Shown here piece after piece: positions 1 through 12,100 of a stretch of 64,000 nucleotides of DNA. Source of the DNA: Nothopassalora personata (taxonomy: Eukaryota; Ascomycota; Dothideomycetes; Mycosphaerellales; Mycosphaerellaceae); assembly GCA_033816765.1 (NCBI GenBank), contig CM066291.1, forward strand, positions 4,898,001 through 4,962,000, in the 5' to 3' direction. Under the pieces are notes generated by a model. It saw only the letters and a program-made list of their open reading frames with translations. It was not told the origin of the DNA and ran no database searches. A program made the translations under genes and the position numbers. Numbering within the stretch: the first letter of the stretch is position 1; each line of letters starts with the position of its first letter.

Positions 1-1
1 C

Positions 2-1480
2 ATACAAGAGGCACAAGAGGCACAAGAGGCAGGTGTGGGTGCTGCAGCGACGCTGGAACGACACTCTCCTGGACGAACTATCCTTATCGATCCTTCTGAG
101 CCATTGCGCATTCTGCGATCGCCAGAGCCTATAAGCGGTCGTCAGCGTCGAGATGACCGCGAGGGAGCCAGCGCAAGACGCAGTGCTTTGCCCACGCCAC
201 CTTTGGATACATCCGGGCCCGAGGAAGAGAGGATGGACACCTCATTCGTCGCCGAGACCGAATACGGCGAGCCATCTGAATCGCAAAGGCTTCGTCGCGC
301 CCAACCTCTCCACCCGTTGAGGCACTCATGGCAAGCATCAGAATCGCCGGAGCCTGCCATTGATGGCCTTGGAGACAGAAATCGGAGTCCCACACCTGGC
401 GATGGCTGGGAGATCATGCGCACCACAATCGCGCCGGACGCGACTTTACCAAGCCAGGACAGCAGTTTTGCCAGCGCTGCCGCAAGTCGATCATTCAATA
501 TGTCCAGCAACAACACGCAAAGCACAGAGCCGACATCAATTTCGAGCAGCAGCAGGCGCGATTCCAGCAATGGTGAAAATGAGAACGACTCCGCGTCATC
601 CGTGGACCCGGATGATCTGGTGTGCACAGACGAGGATATCTACAGTACAGAAGCTTTCGCCGAAGACATGTACTACCACGAAATGCAGACTCCTGAAGGA
701 CGCGAACGAATCGCCGCACATCAACGAATCCGCGATCGTGACGGCAACCGATTCGCACTGCAGACCGAGCCAGCACGTGTTGACATTGGCTTCCGCCTCA
801 TCGAAGAAGCTCTCGAAAGTGATGACGGTCGCGAACGTGTGCTTCACATCCGACAAGGTAGCACAGACCACGTCGGTCGGGTCGAAGATATGCTCGCAGA
901 AAGCCGACGCAGCGGCCGCGCCCTACGCCAACTTCACGCCACTGAAGCTCCGACTCCCCGACCAGACCTATACGGCACCGCAGCCCACCATGCGGCCAAC
1001 GATACCCGCCGCCAAGTCCACGGCTACTTCCGCCGCTTCGCCGCAGACTCGATGCATGTCGACGGGCCCATCGCTGACAGTCCAGCGTCGCCACCACCGG
1101 ATTACGAAGCGCTCAGCTCACATCCGGCTGTCAATGCTTTCACATCCCGTGATGAACCTGAAGCACACCCCGTCAGTCCACCCAGTAACATCAGCCGCAG
1201 CGAGAGGGAGGTCTCGGAGGCATTGTTGAGTGGTGACGTTCAAGATCTGGATAGCATGCGCCGTGTTGTTGAAAGACTCGCCGCGCGAGATGATGTGCCA
1301 GAGGAGTGGTGGATGAGTATGGGATTAAACATGTCGCGCGCGAGGGTGCGCGACAGAAGCCCGGCAAGGGAACAAAGCACGTTGATGGATGTGCAAAGGC
1401 AGGGCAGGGAGAGGAGGCAGGAGCTGTCGGACGCGAGAAGACTTGGACTTGAGCGGGAGCGTGGGGACTCGAGGCTATGA
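2..1480 (+). CDS. C-terminal part of a disordered hypothetical protein (5' end outside window)
   Basis: The reading frame is open from the first bases of the window, where a short Glu-Ala-Gln repeat is encoded, and no ATG marks a start. The gene therefore begins upstream of base 1. About 490 residues are visible. They are rich in Ser, Pro, Arg and acidic residues and look mostly disordered. A Ser/Asn-rich tract lies in the middle, followed by an acidic patch (DPDDLVCTDEDIY) and a charged, probably helical C-terminal third containing the conserved-looking motif PEEWWMSMGL. No enzyme or transport motif is visible and I do not recognise the family. Codon use is normal and uninterrupted, so it is probably real. 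It runs in the same direction as the chorismate synthase gene about 390 bases downstream. Confidence 0.6.
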   Translation: MQEAQEAQEAGVGAAATLERHSPGRTILIDPSEPLRILRSPEPISGRQRRDDREGASARRSALPTPPLDTSGPEEERMDTSFVAETEYGEPSESQRLRRAQPLHPLRHSWQASESPEPAIDGLGDRNRSPTPGDGWEIMRTTIAPDATLPSQDSSFASAAASRSFNMSSNNTQSTEPTSISSSSRRDSSNGENENDSASSVDPDDLVCTDEDIYSTEAFAEDMYYHEMQTPEGRERIAAHQRIRDRDGNRFALQTEPARVDIGFRLIEEALESDDGRERVLHIRQGSTDHVGRVEDMLAESRRSGRALRQLHATEAPTPRPDLYGTAAHHAANDTRRQVHGYFRRFAADSMHVDGPIADSPASPPPDYEALSSHPAVNAFTSRDEPEAHPVSPPSNISRSEREVSEALLSGDVQDLDSMRRVVERLAARDDVPEEWWMSMGLNMSRARVRDRSPAREQSTLMDVQRQGRERRQELSDARRLGLERERGDSRL

Positions 1481-1868
1481 TGGGGGCGGGGCGTTTGTTG
1501 TTTTTGATGATAATTTCGATGAATGCAGTGATACCAAACGGGAGGGGGAGGGGGGATTCATTGACTGTAGAACTAGTGTACTATGAAATCGAGACGGCAA
1601 CAGTGAGGCATCGATATCGATTCGATTCGATTCGAGTCGAGTCGATTGCATTCGATCAATCTCCCCAAATTGTGGAGGGAGAGATTGGGTCCTTCACTAG
1701 TGGTCGACGTCTCGGCTCAGGCACCGAATTTCATGCCTGAATCTGAGTCCGATAACGGCGGTGGAATCTAGACTTTTGTGTTGCGAGCGACTCACTGCTG
1801 CTGAAGACGCGGCGCCATTGAGCATTGCGCGCGCTAGCTACGACCGTAGAGAGAGCACGCAGTACAAT

Positions 1869-3272
1869 ATGTCGACATTCGGCCAGTACTTCCGCGTCAC
1901 GACGTACGGTGAATCGCATGGGAAAAGCGTCGGATGCATCGTCGACGGCGTGCCTCCAGGCTTGGAGCTCACCGAGGCAGACATTCAGCCACAGATGACA
2001 AGGCGCCGACCCGGTAAGACGACAGTGGGAGGAGCATCAGGCGGCCAGCAGCAGCTGAGAAAGCGGCGTGAAGGCTGCCGGTGCGCGAGGCGTAGCACGA
2101 AGCGCTCCGTAGCGTAGCTAACGCTGACCCTTCTCGTGCGGACAGGACAGAGCGCTCTCACGACTCCGCGCAACGAGAAAGACAAGGTGGAGATCCAGTC
2201 GGGCACCGAGTTCGGCATTGCCCTGGGGACACCTATTGCACTGCGCGTGCTGAACGAGGACCAACGACCGAAAGACTATGGCAACCGCACGATGGACCAG
2301 TACCCGCGACCGTCGCACGCCGACTGGACATACCTCGAAAAGTACGGCGTCAAGGCGAGCTCGGGCGGCGGACGAAGCAGTGCGCGCGAGACGATCGGAA
2401 GAGTCGCAGGAGGCGCCATTGCCGAGAAATACCTGAAGCTGGCGCACGGCGTCGAAATCGTCGCATTCACCAACTCGGTCGGACCCGAATACCTCTTCCC
2501 GGCGACACGGGAGCATCCGACGCCATCGACGAATCCGGACTTCCTGCAGCTCATCGACACGATCACGCGGGAAACGGTCGACTCGTTCTTGCCCGTGCGG
2601 TGTCCCAGCGAGGAGGCGACCAGGCGCATGGAACATCTGATTGCGCACTACCGGGACCGGAGCGACAGCATCGGTGGCACAGTGACCTGCGTGATCCGCA
2701 ATTGTCCGTCCGGTCTGGGCGAGCCCTGCTTCGATAAGCTGGAGGCAACCCTCGCACACGCCATGCTCAGCATCCCAGCCACCAAGGGCTTCGAGTTTGG
2801 CTCCGGCTTCGGCGGGTGCAGCGTGCCGGGCTCGACGCACAATGACCCGTTTATCAAGGCGCCAGCTCAACCAGTAGTGTCAGGCCATGGCGCGCCCGGC
2901 ACGCAGCGACCGCGGCTCACCACCAAGACCAACAACTCTGGCGGTATCCAAGGAGGCATCAGCAACGGTGCCCACATCTACTTCACCGTTGCATTCAAGC
3001 CTCCTGCCACCATTGGCCAAGCGCAGACCACTGCCACCTACGATGAGACGGAGGGTGTTCTGGAAGCAAAGGGCAGACACGATCCATGTGTCATCCCACG
3101 CGCCGTGCCTATCGTGGAAGCCATGGCTGCGCTTGTCATCATGGACGCCGTGGCGGCACAGTCGGCGAGACAGAGCATGAGAGCGAGACTACCGATCCCG
3201 AACAACTTGACGATTCCAGTGGCGGAGACAGCGAACAATCTCACGGAAAAGGCGAATGGCCACGCGAAGTAG
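1869..3272 (+). CDS. aro-2: Chorismate synthase, two exons
   Basis: This enzyme makes chorismate from 5-enolpyruvylshikimate-3-phosphate, the last step of the shikimate pathway toward aromatic amino acids, folate and ubiquinone. Exons are 1869-2013 and 2146-3272. The 132-base intron has a GTAAGA donor, a GCTAAC branch-like site and a CAG acceptor. The spliced protein is 423 residues, close to the fungal norm for a synthase lacking the larger fusion domains. Hallmarks are the N-terminal [16 protein letters not shown], the [20 protein letters not shown] block, [38 protein letters not shown] and [19 protein letters not shown] near the C-terminus. The ATG at 1869 gives exactly the family N-terminus. 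An insertion of about ten residues before TKTNNSG is a small variation. Fungal enzymes are usually bifunctional, with their own NADPH-dependent flavin reductase activity; that is family knowledge and is not visible here. Confidence 0.97.
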
Positions 3273-3771
3273 GGACGTGCTGGTGCCATCAGCATGGATT
3301 TGTGTTGTGTTAGTTGGAGGGGAAAAACATAAATAGAGAGGAAACACGAGATTGAGATTTGGGTAGGGAAGGTTTGGGAGGATGAGGATGCCCATAGTAG
3401 AAATGAAAGAAATTCCGACGAGGACTATTAGGGAAGAGGGAAAGGGGAAAACTAGTGGATATAGTCTACTCAAGAACCAAGTCAAGCAAGTCTGGACCCT
3501 CTGACTTGTTTGTTTGCTTGCTCAGCATAAGTAGTCTTGTCCCTTCGCGTCCCTCGAGGAACACTTAACACAGTGCGACGGAGGATGACCACCTACTCAC
3601 CTGGCTTTGAATGATGTGTTTCAAACTTTGCTCTTCACCGTACGAAAGTGTTATGTTATATCCGCTACTTACTGCTCCTCGGTGTATCTCCTCTACACGG
3701 CCCTCCCATTCCCATACCCCCCCCCCCCCCTTCTCGCTCTGTTGCGCAAGAATCACCGAAGGCCTTCCCCC

Positions 3772-5299
3772 CTACTTCTTCTCCGCCTCGAGTATCGAGC
3801 TCACCGGTATATCCTGCAGCGGCTGCTGCCTCATCAACCCACCCGCATCCTTCGGACTCTCAATCTCCATCAGGCCCAACTCCTCATCCCTCTCATGTTC
3901 ACTCTTCCTCCTCTGACTCGTACTAATCTGCGTCCCCATCCCCTGCATCGCACTCTGTCCCCACTGTTCTTTAGACCCTCCACTCGATCCACTCCCCCTC
4001 CTCGTTCTCCACCCATCCTTTCGAAAAAGTTCCCACCACCCTTTCAAGATTTCCAAGCGAAACAGCAAAAAGAACGCCACAGGTCCCACAAGAGCGAGCA
4101 GGTACACCGTCGCCAGCGTCAGAGATTGTGATATTATTATCGGGCCTGTCAGGTGTACGCACTGACTCGGATCTTGCGTGGCAATCATGCACAAGATCCA
4201 GGGGATTAGCTCGTCGGTGTTTGCGAACGCTTCCACTGTGATGCGGTTGTCGTAGACGATGAAGACGATGCAGACAAAGGCCGTGGTGAAAATCGCCAGA
4301 GAGACCATTGCTAGGCTTCGCCATTGGAGGAGTAAGACTTCTCTCACTCGACGCGCTGTAGCGCGAGCGTTGCGGGCGCGGCTCGAGCCCGTGACGGAGA
4401 CACTTCTCTGGCTTGGATCATTCCGCATAGCGATGGTCGAGGCGAGATAAACTTTCATGCAGTATGCGAAAGTGCCCAACTGCAGAATGAGGGCGATGGC
4501 GCCGAACGCGAGGACCCAACCCCAGTATGTGGAGTAACTGCCCACGTTCACATGGCAGTAGCCTCCGAATCGAAAGGAGACTCCCACGTGGGCGAGGACG
4601 GCGGAGGTGAGACCGATGGTGGTGGACCAGGCGAGGATGTTGGCCACGATGTAGGATGTGTCTGCCGGGGTGATGTTCCAGACGATTTGGAGGTGCATGA
4701 AGAGACTCCGGACTAGAACCCAGCATGTATAGCCCATAAGACCAAAAGCAATCATCCCGCCTCCTGCGGCGCAGGAGATGTTGGAATGCAACCCGTTTGG
4801 TGTGACGGGGTCGTAGCATTGGGGGGGTTTTCTCGCGAGGGGGACGATGAAGCCGAGCTCGAGGATCATGATGCTGATTAGCAGGGCGACGGTGAGGTAT
4901 GAGCGGCGGGTGACTTTCGGCGGGAGGAAGGCCAGGGAGAGGAGGTGGATTGTGCTGAGGATGAAGCCGATGACGCTGATCCAGGCGGCCCCGTCCACGA
5001 GACGGTCGAAGTTGGGGAGATAGAGCCAGTGGAAGCATGGGCAAGGGATGCAGCAGCGGGGTGCGCCAGGGGTCGTGACGAGAGGGTTTACGGCACAGGT
5101 GCGGCCGCCGGAGACTGGGAGGAGGTTGTCAGTGGGTCTGTCGATGATGGGGAAGTTTCAGTGTGCAAGCAGACTCACAGCCTTCTCGAAATGGATATAG
5201 CGACTCGCTGATGAAGGGTGCTGGACAGCCTCCTGCGTCGACATTTTGCAGGTTGGTCAGGAATTGGGGATCGCTGAGATATTGGGTGATGTTCGCCAT
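3772..5299 (-). CDS. Fungal Frizzled/Smoothened-like seven-helix receptor, two exons
   Basis: This is a predicted plasma-membrane receptor of the fungal Frizzled/Smoothened-like class, which lacks the animal ligand-binding cysteine-rich domain. Exon 1 is 5299-5179 and exon 2 is 5114-3772. The 64-base intron (5178-5115) has a GTGAGT donor and a CAG acceptor. The protein is 487 residues. The short N-terminal ectodomain is Cys-rich: Cys-47, then the CCIPCPC cluster at 61-67 followed by FHWLYLPNF. Hydrophobic helices begin near residue 83. Family-type motifs include PLARKPPQCYDPVTPNG, the helix-3 LHLQIVWNI region, GVSFRFGGYCHVNVGSYSTYWG and the later helices ending near residue 390. The cytosolic tail is long, charged and Ser/Gly-rich. 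Signalling partner and ligand are unknown. The first ATG before a clean donor was chosen as start; I see no clear signal peptide. Confidence 0.85.
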
Positions 5300-5673
5300 G
5301 CTGCGTCGTTGCCTCGGTGGCCTAAGATGATGATTCAAATTGTGAAGAGTGCGACACCACTTGTTCGACGGGGACTTGGTAAATTTTGGTATCACTGGCC
5401 ATACCGAGACAAAGAGCGTGCGGTGCCACACTTGGGAGAGTAAAGGATGCGAACAATGAGCCACGTGGTGGTGAACACGGCTGAACGGTTGTTCATTCCT
5501 GTCATCACATGCCTGTGTCGCCACAGAGACGACATTGGAATGCAGAAGCTCGACAATAACGATTTGCCCCCCCCCCCCAAAGCGCAAGCCGATGACTTCG
5601 AGGAGGCAAATCGTGAGCTCGGTCGACAATCTCTGTCCATGGTTCTCTGTACGCACAATCGAGACTCTAGGAA
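5300..5673. other. Intergenic region upstream of the receptor gene
   Basis: This is the promoter-side spacer of the receptor gene and also the 3' flank of the decarboxylase pseudogene, both on the minus strand. It contains a poly-C run near 5570-5578. I see no convincing additional gene; the frames open here lack codon structure and overlap the pseudogene in antisense. Confidence 0.5.
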
Positions 5674-6040
5674 TCACTTCCTCCGTGCTGCAAAGTCTCG
5701 TAAAGTCTTAGGTGCGTCACCACGCGACATATGCATCGCAACCACCTGCAAGCCTTTCAAAGGCCTTCCGCGAATGCAGCATCGTCAAGCAATGCCTCCA
5801 GCTCTGACCTTGTCTTGATCTTCTAAGTTCTGACTCTGTGCGGCGAGTCCGGCGTCGTCAACACCTCCGGCGGCTTCGAGTATTGCCATGGCGGGATGTC
5901 GTTGTAGCTTGCCTCCCACCCATGAAGCCATCGCTCAATCTTGTATCCATCATTTTCAATAACGAACATTGTCACATTGAGATTATGATGGACGATTGTG
6001 GATGGCTCTTGAGCTGTCAGCTGGAAAGAGCCATCGCCCT
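5674..6040 (-). pseudogene. Pyruvate decarboxylase-like pseudogene, C-terminal half
   Basis: Minus-strand translation starting at the edge of the inserted element gives the thiamine-diphosphate-binding motif [11 protein letters not shown], then [20 protein letters not shown] and [13 protein letters not shown]. This is the C-terminal ThDP domain of pyruvate/indolepyruvate decarboxylases. The frame meets a TAG at about 5823, resumes at once as KTRSELEALLDDAAFAEGL, then needs a one-base shift to continue as LQVVAMHMSRGDAPKTLRDF and reach the natural end AARRK-stop at 5674-5676. A nonsense codon, a frameshift and a transposon insertion therefore all hit this copy. The matching upstream part lies at 21810-21966, immediately across the nested insertion. 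The functional form would decarboxylate a 2-keto acid such as pyruvate in the cytosol. Confidence 0.88.
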
Positions 6041-6219
6041 TGTTGTATATAGGTATTTGACGAGTACAAGCTTCCAGATTGAAACGATAGGGTGGATCAG
6101 TAGTAACCCTCATGAATTGCCACAAGGGGTGAGACTATCTAGCTACAGAAAACAGTGTGATATAGTGTGTATGTGCCAAGTCCTGACTAACATAGACCTT
6201 GGTTACCTGATTTATAACA
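6041..6219 (-). repeat. 3' LTR of the old Copia-type element
   Basis: This 179-base repeat matches 21634-21809 over its whole length. Most differences are C/T or G/A changes plus short indels, as expected for RIP. It begins TGTTG and ends ATAACA; the original end was probably CACAACA, as in the other copy. GCCCT precedes it. Confidence 0.85.
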
Positions 6220-6919
6220 CTCCCCCTTTAGACTGACTACTATAAAGACAGTCTAATCAACTTGATATTACCTATGTTACTGTATTAGTCTCGAACACCT
6301 TTACTAGTTTCAGATACTAGGTTTCTGCTATAAGTAAGCATATGCTAAGGACAGTAATCTTATTAGATTTGTATGTATAAGAGACCTACTCTTAGACACA
6401 CTTAGGCCTTATCTTTCCGCTTTTAGAAGTGAACAGAAGGTTCTCTCGGCTTAAGAAGGTCTAGCTAGGCAGTAACGCACAAACCTCGTAGGTACGTATA
6501 AAAGAAGCTAGTTCTTTACCGAACAACTCTCTCTACTTTATACTACTTTACACCTCTCTTCCCCCCTTTTTAGACTACTACATACACTTATATACCCTAA
6601 TAACTACTACACACCTATTCTTAAAGCTTTTTAAGAAGCTTTTAGTAAGGTATGCTATATATATAATAGTGTTTTAAGGGTATTACTAACTTGTAAGTAG
6701 CATTATAGTAGATGTTATTAAGTGGACTCCTATAAACTAGTTTAGTAGTACTAGCAATGTCTTTAGTAGTAGATCTAGCTCTAGTAACGATTAAGATCCT
6801 AATAAGCGTCCTCCTAGTAATAGTAGAAAGGGTCTACCTACATCTAGTAGGATCTCTAAGCGTAAAACCCTTATTAAGGCACTTAGACTAGTTAAGTAGA
6901 TCATCGAGAGTAGGCGTAA

Positions 6920-7116
6920 TATAAGGGGCAGCCTAGTAGCTAACCCCTACATGTGGCCTTATATGTAACATACGGTCGCGACCGGCTACTAAGCCGCACG
7001 TGACCCGCATAAGTACACCTTGCGACGCGCGATGCGTCTTAAACAAAAGGTAAGAATTAGTTCATCTACGACTAGCAGGTCGTAGGCGTGCTATATATTG
7101 CGACATCCCCTTAATA
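6920..7116 (+). repeat. 5' LTR of Gypsy family C
   Basis: This 197-base repeat pairs with 21227-21423, which has the same length and differs mainly by RIP-type transitions. The ends read TATAAGGGG..CCCCTTAATA here and TATAAGGGG..CCCCTTAACA in the partner, consistent with an original TG..CA element. A TATA-like ATAAGTA is at 7009-7015, and AAGAATTAG at 7052-7060 is complementary to the adjacent primer-binding site at 7120-7128. No clean target duplication is visible. Confidence 0.8.
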
Positions 7117-8946
7117 GTTCTAATTCTTCTCTTCGTTATAATCTATACACGCTATAGAGTCCGAACGCGACGACAGCAGCGCTACGCCTACGGCTCCCCT
7201 AAGCCCTAGGGCCTAGCAACAAGCGAGGCGTGCAGCCTTAGTCGCAAGGAGGGATGCCCTTCGGGTAGAGGTTAAGGAGAAGGAGATATAGAGGGAGATT
7301 AAACAGTTAGAGATCTTACGGGACGTAAGCGTGCCGCCGGCGGACCCTTAGGGCGAATCCGGCGGAGAACTATCCCCTACTCCCCCTCTCCCTCCTCTAT
7401 CTGTAGTAACTAACGATGATATCGTAGCTCGAGGCGCGGTCGCACCGTATACGACACGTTTGCGTCTTAAAGAACCTACGCCTTTTAGAGGGGACTCGAT
7501 TAAGAAAGCACGGGTATTCCTAAGGGAGCTCTCTCTTATCTTTACCCTCTTAGGCGGCACGTATGCGACGAACGAGTTAAAGGTCCTATATAGGGTTATA
7601 TACCTAAGCGGAGAGGCAAGTAAGCGATAGCACGCTAACTATAGCGTCCTTAACCTTAAAGGGTATACATACTAGGACTTTAAGGAGTTCTGTCGAGACG
7701 CATACGGTAATCCTATAAACCGCGTACTTAACGTAATGTTACAGTATAAGGCGGTAAAACAGAAGGACAACTAGACAGTGCGTTAGTTTACGACTAAGCT
7801 AGATGTTATAGAGGATTAGTTAGGGGACTATACGGAGGCGTAACGCGTGCGACATATGCTCGCTAAGCTTACGCCTAGCCTACGGTCCGCAATCGTTAAG
7901 TTTTATAACATCCTAATAACTAGAGAGGAACTAGTAATCCTAGCTTCGCGCATTAAAAGCACGGAGCGTAGTAGCGGAGGGCACGACCGCGGGTAGCATA
8001 GTCGCCGTAGGCGAGAGACTAAGGGCGACTAAGGACGAAGCGATCGTAGCTCGAAGTAGTAGAAGTATAGTTAGGCGTCGCGCGACCCGGGTACGAGTTA
8101 CTAGCGGGACGCCGGCGGATCGTCTATAACCTTCGATAGGACTAAAGCGGAGTACTATAGATGCTATAAGAAGGGTTACATTAAGACGGATTGCCCGAAT
8201 AGGCACCTATAGAAGGACCGTAACGCGTAAGCGGTTCGTAGGGTAGACGCTACGAAGGCTCTAACTAAGAAGGGTAGCGACTAGGGAAAAGGTAGAGGAC
8301 TAGAAGTAGGTCGCTCCTAAGTCCGAGTTTTCCTAAAGTCGACCCCTTAAGGCGAGTAGATGCGTGTCTAGCGCGTTACTTACGAGGCGTAGTCGAGACT
8401 CGTAAGGGCTTTCGCGAGGCTACGTTTCTCCTAGATAACTGTACGGATCTTAGCCTAGTATCGTATAAGTATATACTCCGACATTAAATGTAACCTATTA
8501 ATAGGGTAAGGCTACCGAAGTTAGAGTCGTATGCGCATAACCTAGGGTATTGCTACGGCGCCTTTACGGTTCGGCTACGACTCGCTAATAACGCGGGAGT
8601 AGAGCGCGTAAGTGACGCTATCTACTACGCGGTGCCTATAGGTAGGCTATTAGTAATTTTAGGTAGACCCTAGCGGTATCGTAATCGGATAGTAAAGGCC
8701 AATAAGGATAACTAGTAGTACTACGGTATAGAGACGCCTACGGTTTAGTAGCGTAACGCACGCGAGTTCCTTAAGGATCTCGAGAGCTTAAAGTAGGTTT
8801 ATACGATAAGTATTCGGGCTATTACTGTAGTAGTACCTAAAGGAGAGGGCCCCTCGTAGCCTAAAGAATTTGTAGACTTCCGAGATGTATACGTACCTAA
8901 TGAGTAGGCGAAGCGTAAGATGCCCGACGGGGTTAAGCATACGATT

Positions 8947-9107
8947 TGTAAGGGCACCTGCTTAGGTAGTACGAAGTTGTTAGACAAGCTATCTAAGAGG
9001 TGCGCGAGGCGCGAGAAGTTAATATACAAGCCGAGGCACGCGGGTCGGCCCGGGCCCGGTCACGTAACTCGCCACGTTCACTCGCTGTGCGGCCATGGGC
9101 CGTCACA
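8947..9107 (-). repeat. 3' LTR of Gypsy A
   Basis: 161 bases, the same as 16175-16335. The pol reading frame runs into it and stops at 8993-8995. Confidence 0.95.
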
Positions 9108-12100
9108 CCACCCCCCCCTTCAAAACGGTCACTCCTGTGCACCGTGTCAAGGGAAGTTTGATGTCCATTTCGCTTGTCGCTTCGGTCACAGTCATCGGTT
9201 ACCTTTGTTGGTGCCATGCCTGGCGGGTCATCATCTTCATACGAGCCGTTGTCTTCTGCCAGAAGAGCCACAGGCACCTGCGCGATCAATTCGCGTGGCC
9301 CTCCTGCGGTTACTGGGTTGGACGTAATCATCGCAGCACTGAGGGTGCCCGCGTCATCAGATGGTGCTTCCTCATTCGCAATCCATCCTAGCGGTGGTGT
9401 GAAGCCGGCTGGTCTAGGGGCCGTAGGGTGGTTGTGATGGAAGTCGGCGACAGAGGCGGCTGCTGTTGCAATCATAGTCTCTGCGGGCTCCCAAGTTAGC
9501 TCGTTATCACCTACCCACTTCACGCAGTACTTGTAGATTGGGACCTTTCCTCCTGCTGGCGCACGCCCTGGCGGCAGCGACCTGTGCGAGTCCACGAGTT
9601 TCTCCACGTGCCATTCCTGGTGAGACCCATCTTCGTCCTCCACCTCGATTGGCGGAGGCGGAGGGACGACTTGTCCTGTGACTGGGTCGTAGCCTGGTCG
9701 CAAGTAATTGGCGTGGAACCCGTCATACAGGTTGCTCAGTGAGTCTGGCAATGCGACTCGATATGTGTCGTGTGGCAGCACTTCCTTGATCGGGTAAGGA
9801 CCCGCATACTTGTAGTCCAGTTTCTTAGACGGGCGTGTGGTGTGCCAGTTCTTGGTGCTAATGTGCACCATGTCGCCTAACTTGTATGCTGGTGCTATGG
9901 TCCTGCGTCGGTTGGCATACTCCGCTTGTGTATCTTGCGCCATTTGCATGGCGTCTCTGAGTGCCTGCCTGAGTTCATTCATCCGGGCTCCGAATGCAGT
10001 CGCCGATTGTGCATCGAGGCGTTGCTTGTGTGGCATGAGTTCCAGCGGCAGCATGACTTCTGCGTCTGAATACCTCGGGTTCTTGCCTAGCGTTGCCATG
10101 AATGGGGAGAATCCGGTAGATTCTGACACGTGGTCGTTCGCAGTGAACTCTGCTAGAGGCAGCCAATCCGGCCAGTCGTCCTGGGCATAGTTGGTATACG
10201 TGCGCAGGTACTTCTCCATGGCCTTGTTCGTGATCTCGCTTTGCCCATCTGTTTGGGGGTGGTAGCCCGTTGACAGCTTGCGCTTGATGCCTAGTAGCTG
10301 GCATAGGCGCTTCCAGAATGCGGAAAGCCATTGGGGTCCTCTGTCTGTAACGATCGACTTAGGCAGCCCATGGCGGCTGAACACGTACTTGAGGTAGATG
10401 AACGCAATGTACTCTGCGCTCATGTTGAGCACTGGGATCAGATGCCGCTCCTTACTCAGGCGGTCTGTCACTGTGAGAACGTTTTTGTACTTCTGCCCAT
10501 CTGCGGTGCAGCGTGCTTCGGGCAGCTCGACTACGAAGTCCATTGCGATGTCGTCCCATGTGTCGAGTGGCACTGGCAACGGTGCTAGCAATCCGTGTTC
10601 GGCATCCTGCACTGGGTTCACGTTTGTGCACGTCGTGCATCCTTTGCAGAACTCGCGTATGAAGCGTGTCATGCCTGGCTAGATATAGTGGCGTTTCAAT
10701 AGGGTGTTGGTCTTAGTCTTTCCTGGGTGACCTGCGGCTGGGGCGTCGTGAAATGCTTTCACTATGCGGGCATACACCGTGTTGCCTTCATCATCTTCAG
10801 CTGGTTCTGGGACATACAGGCTGTAGCCACCTTCTCTGTTCTTGACGTAGATCATTCCATCTACTGCCATCGCGTGCTTAGGGTCGATCTTGTGCCTGTG
10901 GAGCATCTTCACCTTGTCGCCAGCTGCCAGCTGTTGCAGGGCCTCTTGTGGTTCTTGCTGTTCGTATAGGGATCGGATGTCGCGTTGTAGGTCCTCATCC
11001 ACAACGCCGGTGGCTTCCGATGCCGCGAGTTGTAGGATTCTGCTGGCTAACAAGTTCGGCATAAACAATTCGGGTCCTAGCAACACGCGATGCTGCTGCG
11101 TGTGCCGGGGATCATCCTCGTCCTTGCGTATCGCATCTTGTGAGCGGCGGGTAAGGCTATCGGGCTTGCCTCCCTGCACTCCTGGTCTGTAGATGATCTT
11201 GAAGTGGAATTGCGATAGGAATTCTGCCCAGCGTGCTTGGCGCCGGTTGAGTTCCTTCGTGGTCATGAAGTACTCAAGGTTCTTGTGGTCTGAGTAGACG
11301 AGCACTGGCTTGCCACTTGGGTCGGCCAGGAAGTTCTCGCAATCGCTGCCCACGCAGTCCTTGTCATCGATGTCACCTGCTGCCAGCTCAGGACGCCATT
11401 CTTCGAACGCTTTGACAATAGCGAGCAACTCTTTGTCATAGATGTCGTAGTTGCATTCCTGGGGTGACATCTTCTTAGACAGATATGCCACTGGTCTCAA
11501 GATGCCATTATGACGTTGGGAGAGGACCGCTGCGGTGACAAAGTCCGAAGCGTCAGTCTCAAGCACTGTCTCCAGCCCATGCTGGAAGACTGCGAGGATT
11601 TCTCCTTCTGCATCGGTGAATGCTTTCTTGAGGCCGTCGAACGCTGCTTGGCACTCTGCCGTCCATTGCCATGGCACGTCTTTCTTGGTGAGGCGGGTAA
11701 GCGGCAGTGTTATCTTGCTGTAGTTCTTGATGAATCGTCGATAGAAGCCAGCGAATCCGTTGAATGCAAGCACATCCGTGACATTACGAGGTGTTTCCCA
11801 TTCTTGCACTGCTCTCACCTTCTCCGGGCACATGGAGATGCCGTCCTTGCCAATAATAAGGCCAAGGTACTTGGTCGATTAGGTGTGGAATTCACACTTC
11901 TTGATATCAAGTTGCAGGCCTGCGTCTCTGCAGCGCCCTAGCACCTTCTTCACATGTCCAATGTGCTCTTCAAGCGTGTCGCTAAAGATGAGGATATCAT
12001 CTAGATAGGCTGATGCAAAGTCATCTAGGAACTCCCGTAGCGTGTCGTTCACATAAGCTTGGAACGTTCCTGGGGCGTTGCATAGGCCGAATGGCATGAC

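Noticed and set aside
142..1229. Several long antisense or alternative frames in the first 1.2 kb
   Set aside because: They overlap the continuous plus-strand gene and have no domain or codon structure of their own.
2118..2870. 250-residue frame antisense to chorismate synthase
   Set aside because: Shadow of a highly conserved, GC-rich coding sequence.
8920..9327. Plus-strand frames across the left LTR of Gypsy A
   Set aside because: They read through the LTR and antisense to the pol C-terminus; no independent support.
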